64,000 nt of DNA from Cyclotella cryptica (taxonomy: Eukaryota > Bacillariophyta > Thalassiosirophyceae > Thalassiosirales > Thalassiosiraceae), in contig JABMIG010000127.1 of the NCBI GenBank assembly GCA_013187285.1, positions 1-64,000 of the forward strand, given 5' to 3'. The notes under the pieces are model-generated. The model searched no databases. It was not told the DNA's origin and worked only from the letters and a program-made list of their open reading frames with translations. This document shows positions 47,701 through 59,597 of this stretch, in pieces (within the stretch, counting starts at the first letter, position 1; every line of letters starts with the position of its first letter). A program made the translations under genes and the position numbers.

Positions 47701-50288
47701 TTTACGGAGGAGCTCCAACAACTTGTTTTGATCTTGTAGACTAAGGTGAGGACAATTGTTGTCAACAACTGATTGGAGGTCTGCTTTTCATATTTTGCAT
47801 CTAAGATGTGAACGGCACGCTGAGTGGCTTCCTCAGTACTACGTGGTTCATGAATCATGCTGTGGTTAACTGACCACGCTTTTTCAATCTTAGAGCTAGT
47901 TGACAGACTGTTGATGTCTCTCATCGGCAAGATGATCTCATCAATGGTAATATCCTTTGTTCGAAAATCTAGAACAATTCCAAGCTCTCTTAGTGTTTTT
48001 ACACCTAAGATGAGGTCAAACGCTGGCTTAACCATCATTTTACCATCATACTCCACAACATCAGGTTTAACTGTGTATTCCTTGCTGTTGGAGTACTCTA
48101 GGAACTTTAGAGTAACTTCGCCTCTTTCTTTGGTTTGGAAGCACCCATTCGACGTGTGCCAAGACTTTGACACCTGCCTAGTCAAGTAGGGAAAACGCTT
48201 GGTGGTTCCTTTTCATGGAACATGAGGTCACCATCGGAACCAGTGTCCAATAGTACTCTCAAGAAGTTGTTTTTGCGACTCCTGGACAAGTGTTTGAGTT
48301 TTGTCGAGGACTGACTTCCAGTCGCTAATTTTTGTACAGCTAGTACTGCTGTTACTGAGTCCATTGATTTTTGTGGGTTAGATGGCTCAATTGACTTTGA
48401 TTTATGTAGGGTGTCCCTCACTGAGTTGGGATCTACATCAAAGTTAGGGGACAAGTTCGAGGTGTCTTTGAGATTTTTCAAAGTTACGTCCACTAAGGGA
48501 CTCGAATAATCCGGAATTAAAATTTTGTCATTTAATTCTAATTTTTGGTTACTGGTAGTTTTCATCAGACCAGGGGTAGTGTAATTGGCTAACTGGTGGC
48601 TAGTTTTAATTTTCTTACAACTATTTTCATTTTCCCCGGTACTACCCGACCCAACACTTCAGGATGAGTCGGAATCGCTGTCACTTTCTTCGCGACAGCA
48701 ACGTTTCTTGCCTCTTTTGTTGGCTTTCTTGAGAGACTTCTCAAGTTTCTCCATACGAGCCAAGACCTGGGCGTAGGACTTCTTGGGGCGACTGTCCTCG
48801 CGGGACTTTTGTGCAGCTTGCCCAAAAGTGCCTTGCGTAGGAGTTCCGTCTTTGTTGTACCGGCGACACTCCGCGGTGTTATGCGTGGTGTGTGCGCCCC
48901 ATGCTTTTGCATAGCTCGCAGTTCTTGTCTACGCGCGTATACTCCGTGCGTGCTTGCTTGGGCTTCTTGGGAATTCGTGCGCCTAGCGCGAACTTCTTGG
49001 AGGGCTGTTCAGCTCCTTGGGCCTTTGCAGGCTTAGAAGACGACTGCCGCTCATCCACTGGGTGCGCCACCTCAATTCGCTCAAGAATGAGCAATAGAGG
49101 CTTAACCCCTTCGGGATAGCACTTCTCAAGCAGGTGGTACTGGTCCTGCCACTTCAACGGACACATGCGCAAGATATGGCATGCGAGTTCCGTGTCAGTG
49201 AAGGAGTAGACCTGTTGGGTCATCGTACTTGCGCTCGGGCTGTAATACAAGCACGGGAGGTCTTCCACGTAGTTGTTCAGCTGCATCACGCGCTGCACAA
49301 ACTGACACACCCGAATTGTTGGGCTTCTTGAGGCAATTTGAAATATAGAATTTCAAATTTTCGCCTGCGTCATGTGCGAAACACGATTGGAGGTGGAGTA
49401 ACTGGCACCTCCTGAATGACTCGGACGTCTTGCCCGGTGACTTCTTCCTTTCGACTCGAAGATGTCGTGAAAGGGACTTGACTCTGTCTGCTCCTTGACA
49501 ATTAAGTCCCAGGGCTGACGTGCCTCCTCAGTGAGAAGGTTGGCATAGAGTTGAAAAACTTCTAGGGCCGAGTCGGTCATTTTTGTCCTTAAGGCGAGCA
49601 TGTCGGCATTTAGGGAGAGTGACTCTGCGGTCTTTTTCTCTTTCTCAGTCTTGCTGAGGGGGTCATCGGCAAGTTCGCGTAGAACAGCCTTCCAATCACC
49701 TTTTGTCGACTCATATGCCTTTTCGGCATCATCGCAGGCGGGAATTAGCCCCATTTTCTTGGCGGTACTATACGCCTTGTTCACGTGCAGTACAAACTGC
49801 TCGTTGGTACCGTGTCCGGACCAAACCGTGACTCGGGTTTCTGACCCATTCGCGAGGGTGCACTTGAGGGTCTCAGGCTTGAGGTCCAAAGCTTCTTGGA
49901 CTGGGTCCCGATCCGGCACATAACGGATAGGGGCTTTCGCCACCCCTTCCGCGCTCACACTCTTGGTTCTTAAGCCCAATTGTTCCAAGGAAAAGGGTCT
50001 TGTAGGAGCTTCGTGGTGGTTCGCACTCGAAGGAGACACGATTGGCACGAATCTTGTTGGCGGCGGGATCACGTAGCACAGACGTGGTGCTACTATTTAC
50101 CGGCGCACGAAAGACGGTGGCTCGATGGTCAAACACGTGGATGCTGAACGCTGGACTGGCGGAGGACAGACGCGACGGTGTTGAACGGACGGTGGTCGGC
50201 TCGACGGTGACGGACGGTTGAAGGACAAAGCGGCGATGGACAGACGGTCCAAAAAAAAAATTCGCTCCAGTAGGTTATCAATTGATAG

Positions 50289-50710
50289 TGACCTAAGCCG
50301 GAAAGTATTTAAAAAATCTTGTTGTAGACTTTGCTGACTTTGTTTTTATGAGCTTAATACTACTGTACAACTGATGAATGAGATACTAGTTATCTCATAC
50401 ATAAAAAAACACAAATGATCATGGGAGAGATTGGCAGTGATTTGTGGCAGTTCCATGACTGGCTCATATTCAACTGTCCAAAGGAACTGTCCAATGGGAA
50501 GGTTCCTGAGAAGGAAATCCTCCATTGGATATTCAACCTAAGAAAACACCTACAATGTGTATGGTGGAGTTCTAGGAAGGAAAATCCTATTTGGATATGA
50601 TTTCTGAGAAACTCATATCTTATGACTTTTGAGTCCTTCCTCTGTATCAAACAATGTGAAGGAGACTTATGGAGTTCCAGCTGGAAGCTCCAGATTCTTG
50701 GCCTATGTCA
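50289..50710 (-). repeat. 5' LTR of the Ty3/gypsy element
   Basis: Same ends as the left LTR, and carries the promoter side of the minus-strand element. No primer-binding site could be matched by eye to a known tRNA 3' end. Confidence 0.95.
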
Positions 50711-50715
50711 ATATG
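50711..50715. repeat. Target-site duplication ATATG, right
   Basis: Perfect copy of 44335-44339. Confidence 0.85.
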
Positions 50716-50904
50716 TACCTATCTCATAAAGGTATTGTACTATCTACTACATCATCGCTCGGGCACGTGCACTGGAATGGTTGAGAAGGACACTGGAACA
50801 GAAATAGGAGTAATTAATTTTACAACATGAAAACATATACAGCCCCTGCATGTAAAGAACGTACACTCTAAAATGATTCGAAAGAACTCATCCATGCTTT
50901 CTTT

Positions 50905-51510
50905 ATCAAGATTTTTTCAAAATCTTAGTTGTGTTGGAAACTGAGCCGTTTTCTTCTTCTTCTCCTTCTTCTCCTTCTCCTTCTTCTTCAGCGAAACAGT
51001 TTTTTTGCTTTTTGCCAAAACAGGTACTGACCATGAAGTTGATGCTAACTTACCTGTAAATAATTCATTTTTTGCTTGGACTTACACGGGTAGTTATAGT
51101 GTTTTAAGTATCTGCCTACCTTTAAAATTATATCTTTTTGTATAACGTATGACATTATTTTCTAGAATGTTTCTGTAAACTTGAAGGGAACATTAGTCAC
51201 AAATTATCATTTTAATCATACAACAATGGTTCTGTAAACTTGAAGGGAACGTTATCGTGTCACAAAAGAGTGTCTACGTCCAACAAGAATAATTTCGCAA
51301 ACTAAATGGGAACATACTTTTAAAATGGGCGCGCACGAAGCACGCGAGGTGCTCGCGCCCATTTGCAACTACTATAGTACATATTAATTAAGCGTAGAAA
51401 AGTGGCATCCTACTACAAGCACTTTATTTCAAAAGTACGTCTTCCTCTGTCTCTACAAATCACATTCTGTTTCGCTAGCTACAAAAAATCTTGCACCGGC
51501 TGCTGGTAAT
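50905..51510 (-). repeat. Dispersed repeat family, copy B1 (tandem dimer, first unit)
   Basis: Reverse orientation relative to 14014-14757. It begins with the palindromic end (ATCAAGATTTTTTCAAAATC), then GTTGTGTTGGAAACTGAGCC, a short CTT/CCTTCT tract, the CTGTAAATAATTCATTTTTT segment, a GC-rich palindrome at about 51322-51364 (AAATGGGCGCGCAC...GCGCCCATTT), and CGGCTGCTGGTAAT at the end. It sits about 190 bp outside the LTR element. Confidence 0.88.
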
Positions 51511-52127
51511 CTAAGTTGTGTTGGAAACTGAGCCCCTTTTCTCCTTCTTCTTCTCCTTCTTCTCCTTCTTCTCCTTCTTCTTCAGTAAGACAGTTTTTTC
51601 ACTTTTTGCCAAAACAGGTACTGACCAACAAGTTGATCAAAATTTACCTGTAAATAATTCATTTTTCGGCTCGACTTACATGGGTAGTTATGATGTTTTA
51701 ATCTCTGTCTACCTTTGAAATTATATCTTTGTGAATAGCTTAAAGGACAGCACGATAACAAATAACATTTTTTCAAGAATGTTTCTGTAAGCTTGAAGGG
51801 AACATTGAAGTGTGACAAATCATTTTAATCATACAACAATGGTTCTGTAAACTTGAAGTGAATGTTATCGTGTCACAAAAGAGTGTCTAACAAGAATGAT
51901 TTCACAAACGAAAAGGGAACCTTTGTAAACTACTTGTTTATTTAAAATAATAGTATTATATCTTACTTTAAAAATGGGCGCGAACGCCAGCGCAGTGCGC
52001 GCAAAGCGCGCGAGGCGCTCACGCCCATGACAAGCCACTTTATTTTAAAAGTACATCTTCCTCTATCTCTACAAATCGTATTCTGTCTAGCTCGCTACAA
52101 AAACTCTTGCAGCGGCTGCTGGTAATT
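51511..52127 (-). repeat. Dispersed repeat family, copy B2 (tandem dimer, second unit)
   Basis: Starts directly after B1 at CTAAGTTGTGTTGGAAACTG, lacking the palindromic outer end, and repeats the same order of parts. Its GC-rich palindrome is at about 51971-52027. The head-to-tail join without spacer indicates tandem duplication or insertion of one copy exactly at the end of another. Confidence 0.85.
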
Positions 52128-52248
52128 TCTGTAGGTACATTCCTACTGTAATATAGATTTGTACCACCTTACTCTCACATGGTTCTCATGTCAATTCCTA
52201 TGATGTTGTCAAGTTGGGGATCCATGCACGGGCAATAACCTTTGACGC

Positions 52249-52976
52249 ACTACCATAAACCCTCATTCTAAGAACTAATGCATTATAAGAACATCGCGCA
52301 GATTTTTAGGACATTTGTATGTTTAACCTATTAGAACACAAACTATTAATCTAATTATTTCTCCGTTAGATTCTCCTAGTCAACAGCAATACACACATAT
52401 GTGTGGCTCCCCAGAACTCTTTCCGGATGCAAAGTTACGGGGAATCCTGTGAAAACACACATGACATATCAATCACATCACTGGTGGGCATACTATTTGT
52501 ACGTACAAAAAAATGTGCAAATATCACGGCTCCGCAAAATATGGTGCTACCTCCCCCCCTTCTCCCTCCTCCTGAAAGCCACATTGTTATTGTCGGCTTC
52601 TTGCCAGACAACAATGAGCGGCCTTATGTGTTGCATCCGTTTGGCTGTGGCAAAATTGTTGTGTTGCAACGCGATGATGGTGGAGTGGGAATGCTTTTGC
52701 GTGTGGGTGTGCTTGTTCAAGACTAATTGGCCTGCTTTGCGTTGAATCCCGACGGATCTTTAAAAGGTGGGCAATGGGTGGGGGGCTTGGACCGTTCTGA
52801 AAATGGTGGGTAAGCAGATCGGCCCAATGGTTATTGTATCATAGTAGGAGGTAAAAAAATAACAGATACTTTTCACACCTCCCGCGTTAAAAACACTAAA
52901 ATACCTCTCATTGTAGGAACGTTTAAGGTATCATTTGGACATTTGCCCGTTCTTATAATGAGGGTTATGCGGTAGT
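52249..52976. mobile_element. Candidate non-autonomous DNA element with 26-28-bp terminal inverted repeats
   Basis: The left end ACTACCATAAACCCTCATTC and the inverted right end ACTACCGCATAACCCTCATT match over about 27 bp (52249-52275 and 52949-52976), both continuing into (T/A)TAAGAAC. No convincing target duplication was found. The 107- and 114-codon frames inside (52401-52745) have no domain. The class cannot be named. Confidence 0.5.
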
Positions 52977-53816
52977 TGGAAATATATGGCACTAGAGTTT
53001 GCACTGTTTGGTACTAGTTCCAACTCTATGACACTAGTTCCAACCAGATGGCACTAGTGCCATCCTTAAGTGGCATTCCTGGTACTGGTTTTTTTGTAGG
53101 CTCAACCTGCAAAACTAGATTGAATCAAAAATTTTCAATTGCCAAATTAAGTCCCATTACTTGAGGTAGAGACAGGTATGTCTCTGAGAGGGTTCCTAAT
53201 GTATGATTTTGATCAGCTGGATTACTTTTAAAATCAATCAGCTGACGGATACAACTAGGGCTCTTCTGGCACCATTCCTATTGTAAGTTTTTGTTGCATA
53301 ACACTATTTTCTGATGCGGCATCTCCAGCTCTTATCCACCATCTCAGCATCAGACAGTATCCCAATTGAACAATGCCTTCCCCCCATCGATCCCCCATCG
53401 CTATTCATTTTGCAATATCATCAATGTAAACACAACACCTGTTGAATCTCAGCAACATCACAGTCATGGGGACATTATTGCATCCTCCTCCTCCTTTTCT
53501 GTTGATTGCAGCAGTGCTGAACACCATGACAATGATCAAGATTTATATTCATCACAAGCTCTCCTACTTGGCAAGTTTCATTTGCTGTAGTGAGTAAAAC
53601 GTTCTAACTTAAGATTTAAAACAAATACTTCCAACATCCAAAGTCAGTATCATTTTCATGGATTACTTCATTAAACTAAGGTCTTCCCTATAAAATTTTG
53701 GTTTTACAACTTTATCATGTAATAGTTATGGATTACAAAACTTGGTTTAGCAACTGCATCATGTCATTGTCGTGGTAATTTTCTTGCAATATACAATCCT
53801 TCCCTAACTCCTCCGT
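52977..53816. other. Intergenic
   Basis: Contains a short run of TGGCACTAGT-type repeats at about 52985-53090 and a 74-codon frame at 53366-53590 (+) of coding-like composition without an ATG. No gene is called. Confidence 0.4.
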
Positions 53817-54799
53817 CTAAAATGTGATGACACTCACCGTCCCATCGGAATCAATCCGCACCATCACTCCATGACAAGTCTCCAGCACATCATCCAACCT
53901 ATCTTTTCCATTCCGACTAACTTTTGGGATACCACCTAAAACATGTCCCAGCCAAGGACAATACTCATTCCCCGTGGACTGTATTCCCCTTCCCAGCATA
54001 GAGTCCATTGCCAAAAAATTTTCTCAGCAATACAATCAAACGTGAAAGTCAGGCATATGACCGACGCCTATCCGGTCAACATCCCTCGTGTCATTCAGCA
54101 TAGTTTTCAACTCAGTGCATACTGCCTTGGTATCAGTCGGATTGTCATCAGAATGCCCATGGGTTTCCCACTGGGAGTATCCCGGATGATTCCCCTGATG
54201 CGTCAAGAGACTGTAGACCACTTGACTGAACAGTGAACTTCCCAAAAAAGTAGAGGTTGGTCCCGTTCGAGATTCTGGGAAAGGGAGGCGGGAATCCCAG
54301 TCCGGGATTGTCTTCCTGTCTCAAGGCTTCGCTCCCGGGAATTTTGCCGGGAAACGGGATGATGTGTACGTATGCACATGTATAGTAGAGGCGTTTATCT
54401 CTTACTTAATTACAATTGCTGCACCACACGGTACGAAGGACTTGAGGCTATCACTCCATTTATGTAGCAATCCTGGCTAAATCCTGTCCTTAATCCCGGC
54501 CAGGATCCACAATTCCTGATCCCATCCCTGTCTCGAAACCCTTTATTCCAGGATCATCCCAGTCCCGAAAAAATCACCGGGAAGGGATCGGGACTAACCT
54601 CTACCAAAAAGTCATTCAATTTCTCTTCCGTGGAATGTTCCCACCATATCAGATTAATGGTATCAACACTCTCCTTCCCATTGAAAAGATGGAGTTTTCC
54701 CACAGTGGGATGGATGCCCCATGAACAAACAAGGTGCAGATCTCTTGCACCAAATGCACAATGGGATGAGTTTCCAACCAATTTCCCAGCGTAGATCAC
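53817..54799 (-). pseudogene. Decaying host-type reading frame split by a hAT-like insertion
   Basis: On the minus strand, one frame runs from 54799 to the MITE border (…EHSTEEKLNDFL), continues in the same phase after the MITE and one target copy (GSSLFSQVVYSLLTHQGNHP…) to about 54036, passes two in-frame TGA codons (about 54020-54035), and goes on through GRGIQSTGNEYCPWLGHVLG to a stop at 53817. Composition and phase continuity suggest a real former gene. The family is not recognised. The two TGA codons could be recoded or removed by splicing, but both fit CGA-to-TGA decay. A further frame at 54852-55250 (-) may be an upstream exon. Confidence 0.5.
54251..54603. mobile_element. hAT-like MITE, 353 bp
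   Basis: Terminal inverted repeats TAGAGGTTGGTCCCG (left) and TAGAGGTTAGTCCCG (right, inverted), flanked by an 8-9-bp duplication of CCAAAAAG (one extra A on the left). TAGAGGT-type ends with 8-bp duplications are typical of hAT transposons. The inside is rich in CGGGA/TCCCG repeats in both orientations and has no coding capacity. It interrupts the reading frame described at 53817-54799. Confidence 0.75.
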
Positions 54800-55303
54800 G
54801 ATCGATACAAGTTAAAATAGGCGTTTTGATACTCTTGCAATCATTCTTTGACTAATGTGCAATGCTGTGGTGGGATGATATCGGTAATGACATACAGAAC
54901 ATTGTGTTTACTGTGTTGATTGTTGTTGTTGGAGGGTGGAGGAAGGGAGGGTACAAATCGGATGGCATCAGTGCTCCATGCAAGTAGACTTCCATACTTG
55001 CTTCATAGAGGAGATTGAGTACAAGATTATCATTGGAGTCAAGCAATCTTGATGGATTCGTCTCTGCCTTGATTGTTGCTATACGGTTGTTGTCTCCGTC
55101 CTTTATTTTGTTAGTCTGTCTTTGGTTGACGGTCTCTTTTCCATCATCATCACTACCATCACCACAGTCCCTACCCTTCTGAAAATAATTGTGATACTCT
55201 CCCAGATGAACACTAGCATACAAATAACTCCCATACATCTGCTTCAGCACAACCCTAAGGTATCATCGGCGGTGTCAGGGGTGGACAGAAGTGATTCTGC
55301 ATA

Positions 55304-56140
55304 TGTTAGGCCAAAAGTTAGGTAACTTGCGATTGCCAAGGAATTGCACACCATTTTTTTGGCGATTTCAGTTCCCGGGTAATTTTTACTTTGACAAGGA
55401 ATTGCCCTCTGCCCGGGAATATGCAGAACAATTCTTGGGGAATGGCCCTATTTCATTTTGAATTGTGAGACATAGGTCATGTTGGTGCCATTTTCGTATG
55501 GTTCTGGCATCAAAACTCATTCAACGAATGGTTGTACTAATTCCTGAAGATGGAATCTTTTGGTGGTAATATTTTCACAGATGTGTCACTTTAAGATACC
55601 AGTTGTAGTCGGACTATTAATGCTATTCCTTAGGAATCGCAATATTGCAATATTCCATCTGTGATTACAATTCCTAACAAATTGTAATAACCACTCGTTC
55701 GTACTGAAGTGCAATTCCCGAGGAATTGTGATCGATACATGATTAATCCTGGAAAAACAATTCCTAGGCATTCTATACAAGTTTTAGTCGGACGATTAAT
55801 GCAATTGCTTAGGAATTGCATGATTGCAATATTTCATATGTGGATACAATCCCTAAGGAATTCTAATAACCACTCAGTATTAAAGATGGGTGGTATGAAG
55901 CCTCTTCTCGAATGATGCTGATCGTGGTATTTTGTTGCCAATCAATCACATCATCATTCCAATTGATGCCAAACTATTGCCCTTCGCAGAAATCCCGGGC
56001 TAAACAATGATTACCGAGGAATTGCAGAGTTGAAAAGTGCAACTACTTGTCAAAGTAAAAATTACTCAGGAATTGTAATTACGATCGCCAAATTTTTGCA
56101 ATTCTTTACAATCGCAAATTACCTAACTTTAGGCCTAACA
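55304..56140. mobile_element. Foldback element, 837 bp, with terminal inverted repeats of about 100 bp
   Basis: The left end TGTTAGGCC(AA)AAGTTAGGTAAC and the inverted right end match over about 100 bp with scattered differences, including GTAATTTTTACTTTGACAAG. A 4-bp CATA copy lies outside each end (55300-55303 and 56141-56144). The interior repeats AATTCCTAAGGAATTG-like palindromes about a dozen times. No protein is encoded. Confidence 0.7.
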
Positions 56141-56144
56141 CATA

Positions 56145-57767
56145 GGCGAAGGCCAACAACAACGATGGATCCCTTACAGTTGATGATGTCGAAGATAACA
56201 CATCTGACGAATAAGTGATTTTTATGGTTGATGGTTTTGTTACTGAAGGTGGTTTGCGAGAGTGACTGATTGTCATTTAGTACAGTAGGATCATCTTGGC
56301 TCTGGATGAACAATTTATTCCATGCAAATCATGTACGCAAAATAGTACAAATAGGTGCTGTCATGATTGCATCCACCTGGATTTATCATTGCGTAGTGTG
56401 GGGAGAAGGGAGAAGAAGAAGAGAATGCTGATACATTAGGAGGGATGAGGCCATAATATCATTATTATGAGTTTGTTTTGATCTTGTATGTGATGCAATC
56501 TTGTAGGGGCAAACTTGTAGAGGCAATCTTGTATCGTAGTATTTGTCATCGCTGCTGTGGTTGGATCCTGTTCTTTTGTGAAGTTGATGGATAAGACAAG
56601 GAGGGAGAGGGAGAGAATGGGGTGAGGGGAGCGAGGCTGATTGATTTTTTGCGGCTGATCGTTTTCTGAAAACCGGCTGATCAAAAGAGCTCCGGTTTCC
56701 AGGCTGATCGTTTTGTGAAACCCAGAGCCCACTTAGGATACAAATATAACATTTCTGTCCATACTTATCAAAAAATGAAAATCCGGCTGATCGAAAAATA
56801 ACAATAGGAACTCCCTAAGTACCACCACTATAAGGCCAATGCTTATAGTAAAACTAACACAAACACAAAGTAGACCATTTTTATGTTACATAATAATACG
56901 TAAATATATTACCTTATCGTTTTATCTCTCCGCACACAAATCTTGACCAATTGACCATAAATAAACCAAAAAGCATGATCCTTGATCCTATCCATCTATC
57001 ACATCGACCTCATCTTATCACCCACTGTCATCGACCACATTGCATCAACCATATTGCATGCATTGCATCATCACATCATGTCATCCAAGAAAGAAAATTG
57101 TCCTGCTACACCTGCAGCCCACAACGACGTGCAACAATAAACCATTCTTTTTATTGATCACATTGTGGAGGCAACCATGACAACAACAATCAAACAATGG
57201 TTGTGTGGGTGGACATTGGGCATTAGGTTCATTGTTATGGTGTAAACACTTGAGGGTGGTTCTTGTCATGGTTGCTTGCATCTTGTATGGTTGATTGTTG
57301 TATTGTCTGATTTTTCTGTTGTCGCTGCATCTCAGCATCCAAACCTGTCTGCTTCTCCCTCAATCAGTTCAAATCTATCAACTGTATGATTGCGACAAAA
57401 TTATCGACACCAGAATTGCGAACAAAAACCCGATCAGGTTGTCCTAATTCTCTTCCCTCATCAAGTCCGAGTTTGTCACCTCAGAGCTCAGATCGCACCA
57501 TCCAACGAAAGGACCATGCATTGTTGATTGTTGGGTTGTATGATTTTTCATCGGACAATGGAAGATTTATCATCATGGTTTCATGAGAGAGAGAATGAGT
57601 GAAGTGAGGCCAAACAGATGAACAGCTTTATCACCAAAAGTGGCTATTCGCTGTTTGTGATTTTGTTCATACAAACAGGCAAACAGATAAGGAAAATTGT
57701 CCATTTTCTATGCGTCCATCAGTTTTGAGCGATTGCGAGTATATGAACAGAGGGTGCTGTTTGCCCC
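56145..57767. other. Intergenic
   Basis: Short frames without domains. At about 56640-56790 a small set of GGCTGATCG/CGGTT repeats occurs. No gene is called. Confidence 0.4.
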
Positions 57768-57892
57768 CAAATAGATGAATAGACGAATAGACGAATAGAC
57801 GAATAGACAAATAGACAAATAGACAAATAGACAAATAGACAAATAGACAAATAGACAAATAGACAAATAGACAAATAGACAAATAGACAAAC
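57768..57892. repeat. 8-bp minisatellite (ACAAATAG)n
   Basis: About a dozen perfect ACAAATAG units, preceded by three ACGAATAG variants and one TGAATAG. Minus-strand frames encode a CLFVYLSI repeat and are artefacts. Confidence 0.95.
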
Positions 57893-58952
57893 AGTGTTTC
57901 CCGCCTTTTTTGCACCACTCTGCGCATTATAACTAGTTCAAATTTAATCTTTTGTGTTCTAAAACAAATTAAAAGTGCGTAAGTTATACTGTCCCCCTTT
58001 TCACAAAAATTAGCTTTTATTAAACATCCTTTCTGATGTCAGTTTTTGTGGTGGCAGGACGCTCACGATTGTTCTATTGGCTTGTTTGCTGTTTGAGATG
58101 ATCCGATTTTACAACAAAATTGTGATTTGACGGACAAATTCCAATAGACAAAAAATCTCTATAATACCTATTCGCTATCCGCTGTTCAACAAACAAAATC
58201 ACAACCTGAGTAGAGGACTTCTATGATGATTGATGATAGTATCATGAGGATGATCGATGAAGACGGGTGAACATGAAGACGGCCGGCGGCCCTGATAAGG
58301 CTGTGGTAAATGATGGGTGGATTGGAGGACGGCTAGTGATGAGCACTATATGGTGGAGGTCAAGGAAACACTTGATAACTGTGGGGCGGCGGGTGACATG
58401 ACACAGATGGGAAGGGAGCAGGGGAATTCTTCTCTGTCTGTGGACGACATGGTGGTGGTAATTTTTTTCATTTAATAATATCTACTAGCACTCTCTAGCA
58501 GGGGCAGCATTGTAGCGCTCCCTGTGACTCCCAATGGTTGCCAAGAAACCTCCAATGCCGTCAGAAGTCACTACACATCTTGTGCACATTAGAGTGTCCA
58601 CGTTTTTCAAATTTGTGACCAACCGACTGCGACTGACGGCAAATTTGTTAGTTGTCTGAGTAGAGATTTCCAACAAATTTGGAGGTGTCAAAATCGTACG
58701 TCTTGGGTGTCCACATTGAAACCTCAAATTTGCGAGGGACCGTTTTTAAATTCATCTGACCGTGACCCTGACAACTGCCCACCATAGCCCACCATAAGAA
58801 ATTTCGCGATCGCATGTAATGTTGTTACAACATTTCAGGCACCTACAACCTCATAGAACTGTGAGATAGATGGGTGCAAAAATGGGGTGGGGCCAAAGAT
58901 TATCTTTAGGGAAGAAATTGTGGGTGCCAACACAATTTTAGGCGAATTGAGT
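57893..58952. other. Intergenic
   Basis: Contains ACAAATTTG-rich sequence that grades into the duplicated block that follows. No gene is supported. Confidence 0.4.
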
Positions 58953-59597
58953 CTACAAGAGGAATACAGTACTCTCTACGACTTGGGAGCAACTGACAAA
59001 TTTGAAGGTCTACTAACAAATTTGATCAAATTTGTTAGTCGAACGTTTTTTATATTTGTTAGTTCACTTCTCCGGACCAGTGATATCCTCTAGGGAGAGA
59101 TGAAATGACTGACAAATTTAAAGTTGGTCGCTCCCAAATTTACAAAACGGGGACATTCTATTAGAGTGTCCACATTGTGTCCATGTTTTTGATATTGGTT
59201 AGTTGAATGACGGCAAATTTGTCAGATGTAGGAGTAGAGGTCACTTACAAATTTTGAAGTCGCAAATCTCGACTTTTGTGTGTCCATGTTTACTCTGTTA
59301 ATTTGTCAGCAATCAACTATGTGGTGATGGACAGCACTAAAGCTTTGCCCGCAAAAAATAACCACCCGATTCGGAAGAAAATGCTCTACAGGAAGAATTT
59401 AGTATCTCCTACCACTTGCGAGCATCCATCACATTTGTTAAGTTGCTAACAAATTTGATCAAATTTGTCAGTCCACCGTTTTATATTTGTTAGTTCACTT
59501 CGCCGGACCGGTGATATCCTCTAGGGAGAGATAAAATGACTAGCAAATTTTTAAAGTCGGTCGCTCCCAAATGTGACAAACATGGACACTCTATTGT
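58953..59597. repeat. Direct duplication of a block of about 213 bp
   Basis: 58953-59166 and 59385-59597 share CTACA(A)GGA(A)GAAT, the palindromic ACAAATTTGATCAAATTTGT, TTTGTTAGTTCACTTC(T/G)CC and GATATCCTCTAGGGAGAGAT in the same order. Divergence of roughly 15-20% suggests an old duplication. Confidence 0.8.

Larger units (their letters stand above)
44340..50710 (-). mobile_element. Ty3/gypsy-type LTR retrotransposon, broken
   Basis: A 6.4-kb element on the minus strand, bounded by LTRs of 421 and 422 bp and a 5-bp duplication (ATATG). Parts in 5' to 3' order on the minus strand: gag-like region about 48.6-50.1 kb, aspartic protease (LLDTGSD) about 48.2-48.6 kb, reverse transcriptase about 46.6-47.7 kb, RNase H about 46.1-46.6 kb, and integrase with its zinc-binding region and core about 45.0-46.1 kb. 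RT followed by integrase is the Ty3/gypsy order. A purine-rich stretch lies just inside the 3' LTR (left). The two LTRs differ at about four positions (about 1%), so the insertion is young. The coding region is broken in several places, on the order of six to ten, so this copy is not autonomous. Confidence 0.95.

Noticed and set aside
57768-57892. Possible CRISPR-like array
   Set aside because: 8-bp perfect tandem without spacers in a eukaryotic context.
57667-57927. Frames with a CLFVYLSI repeat that look like membrane segments
   Set aside because: They come from the 8-bp minisatellite; a unit not divisible by three cycles all frames.
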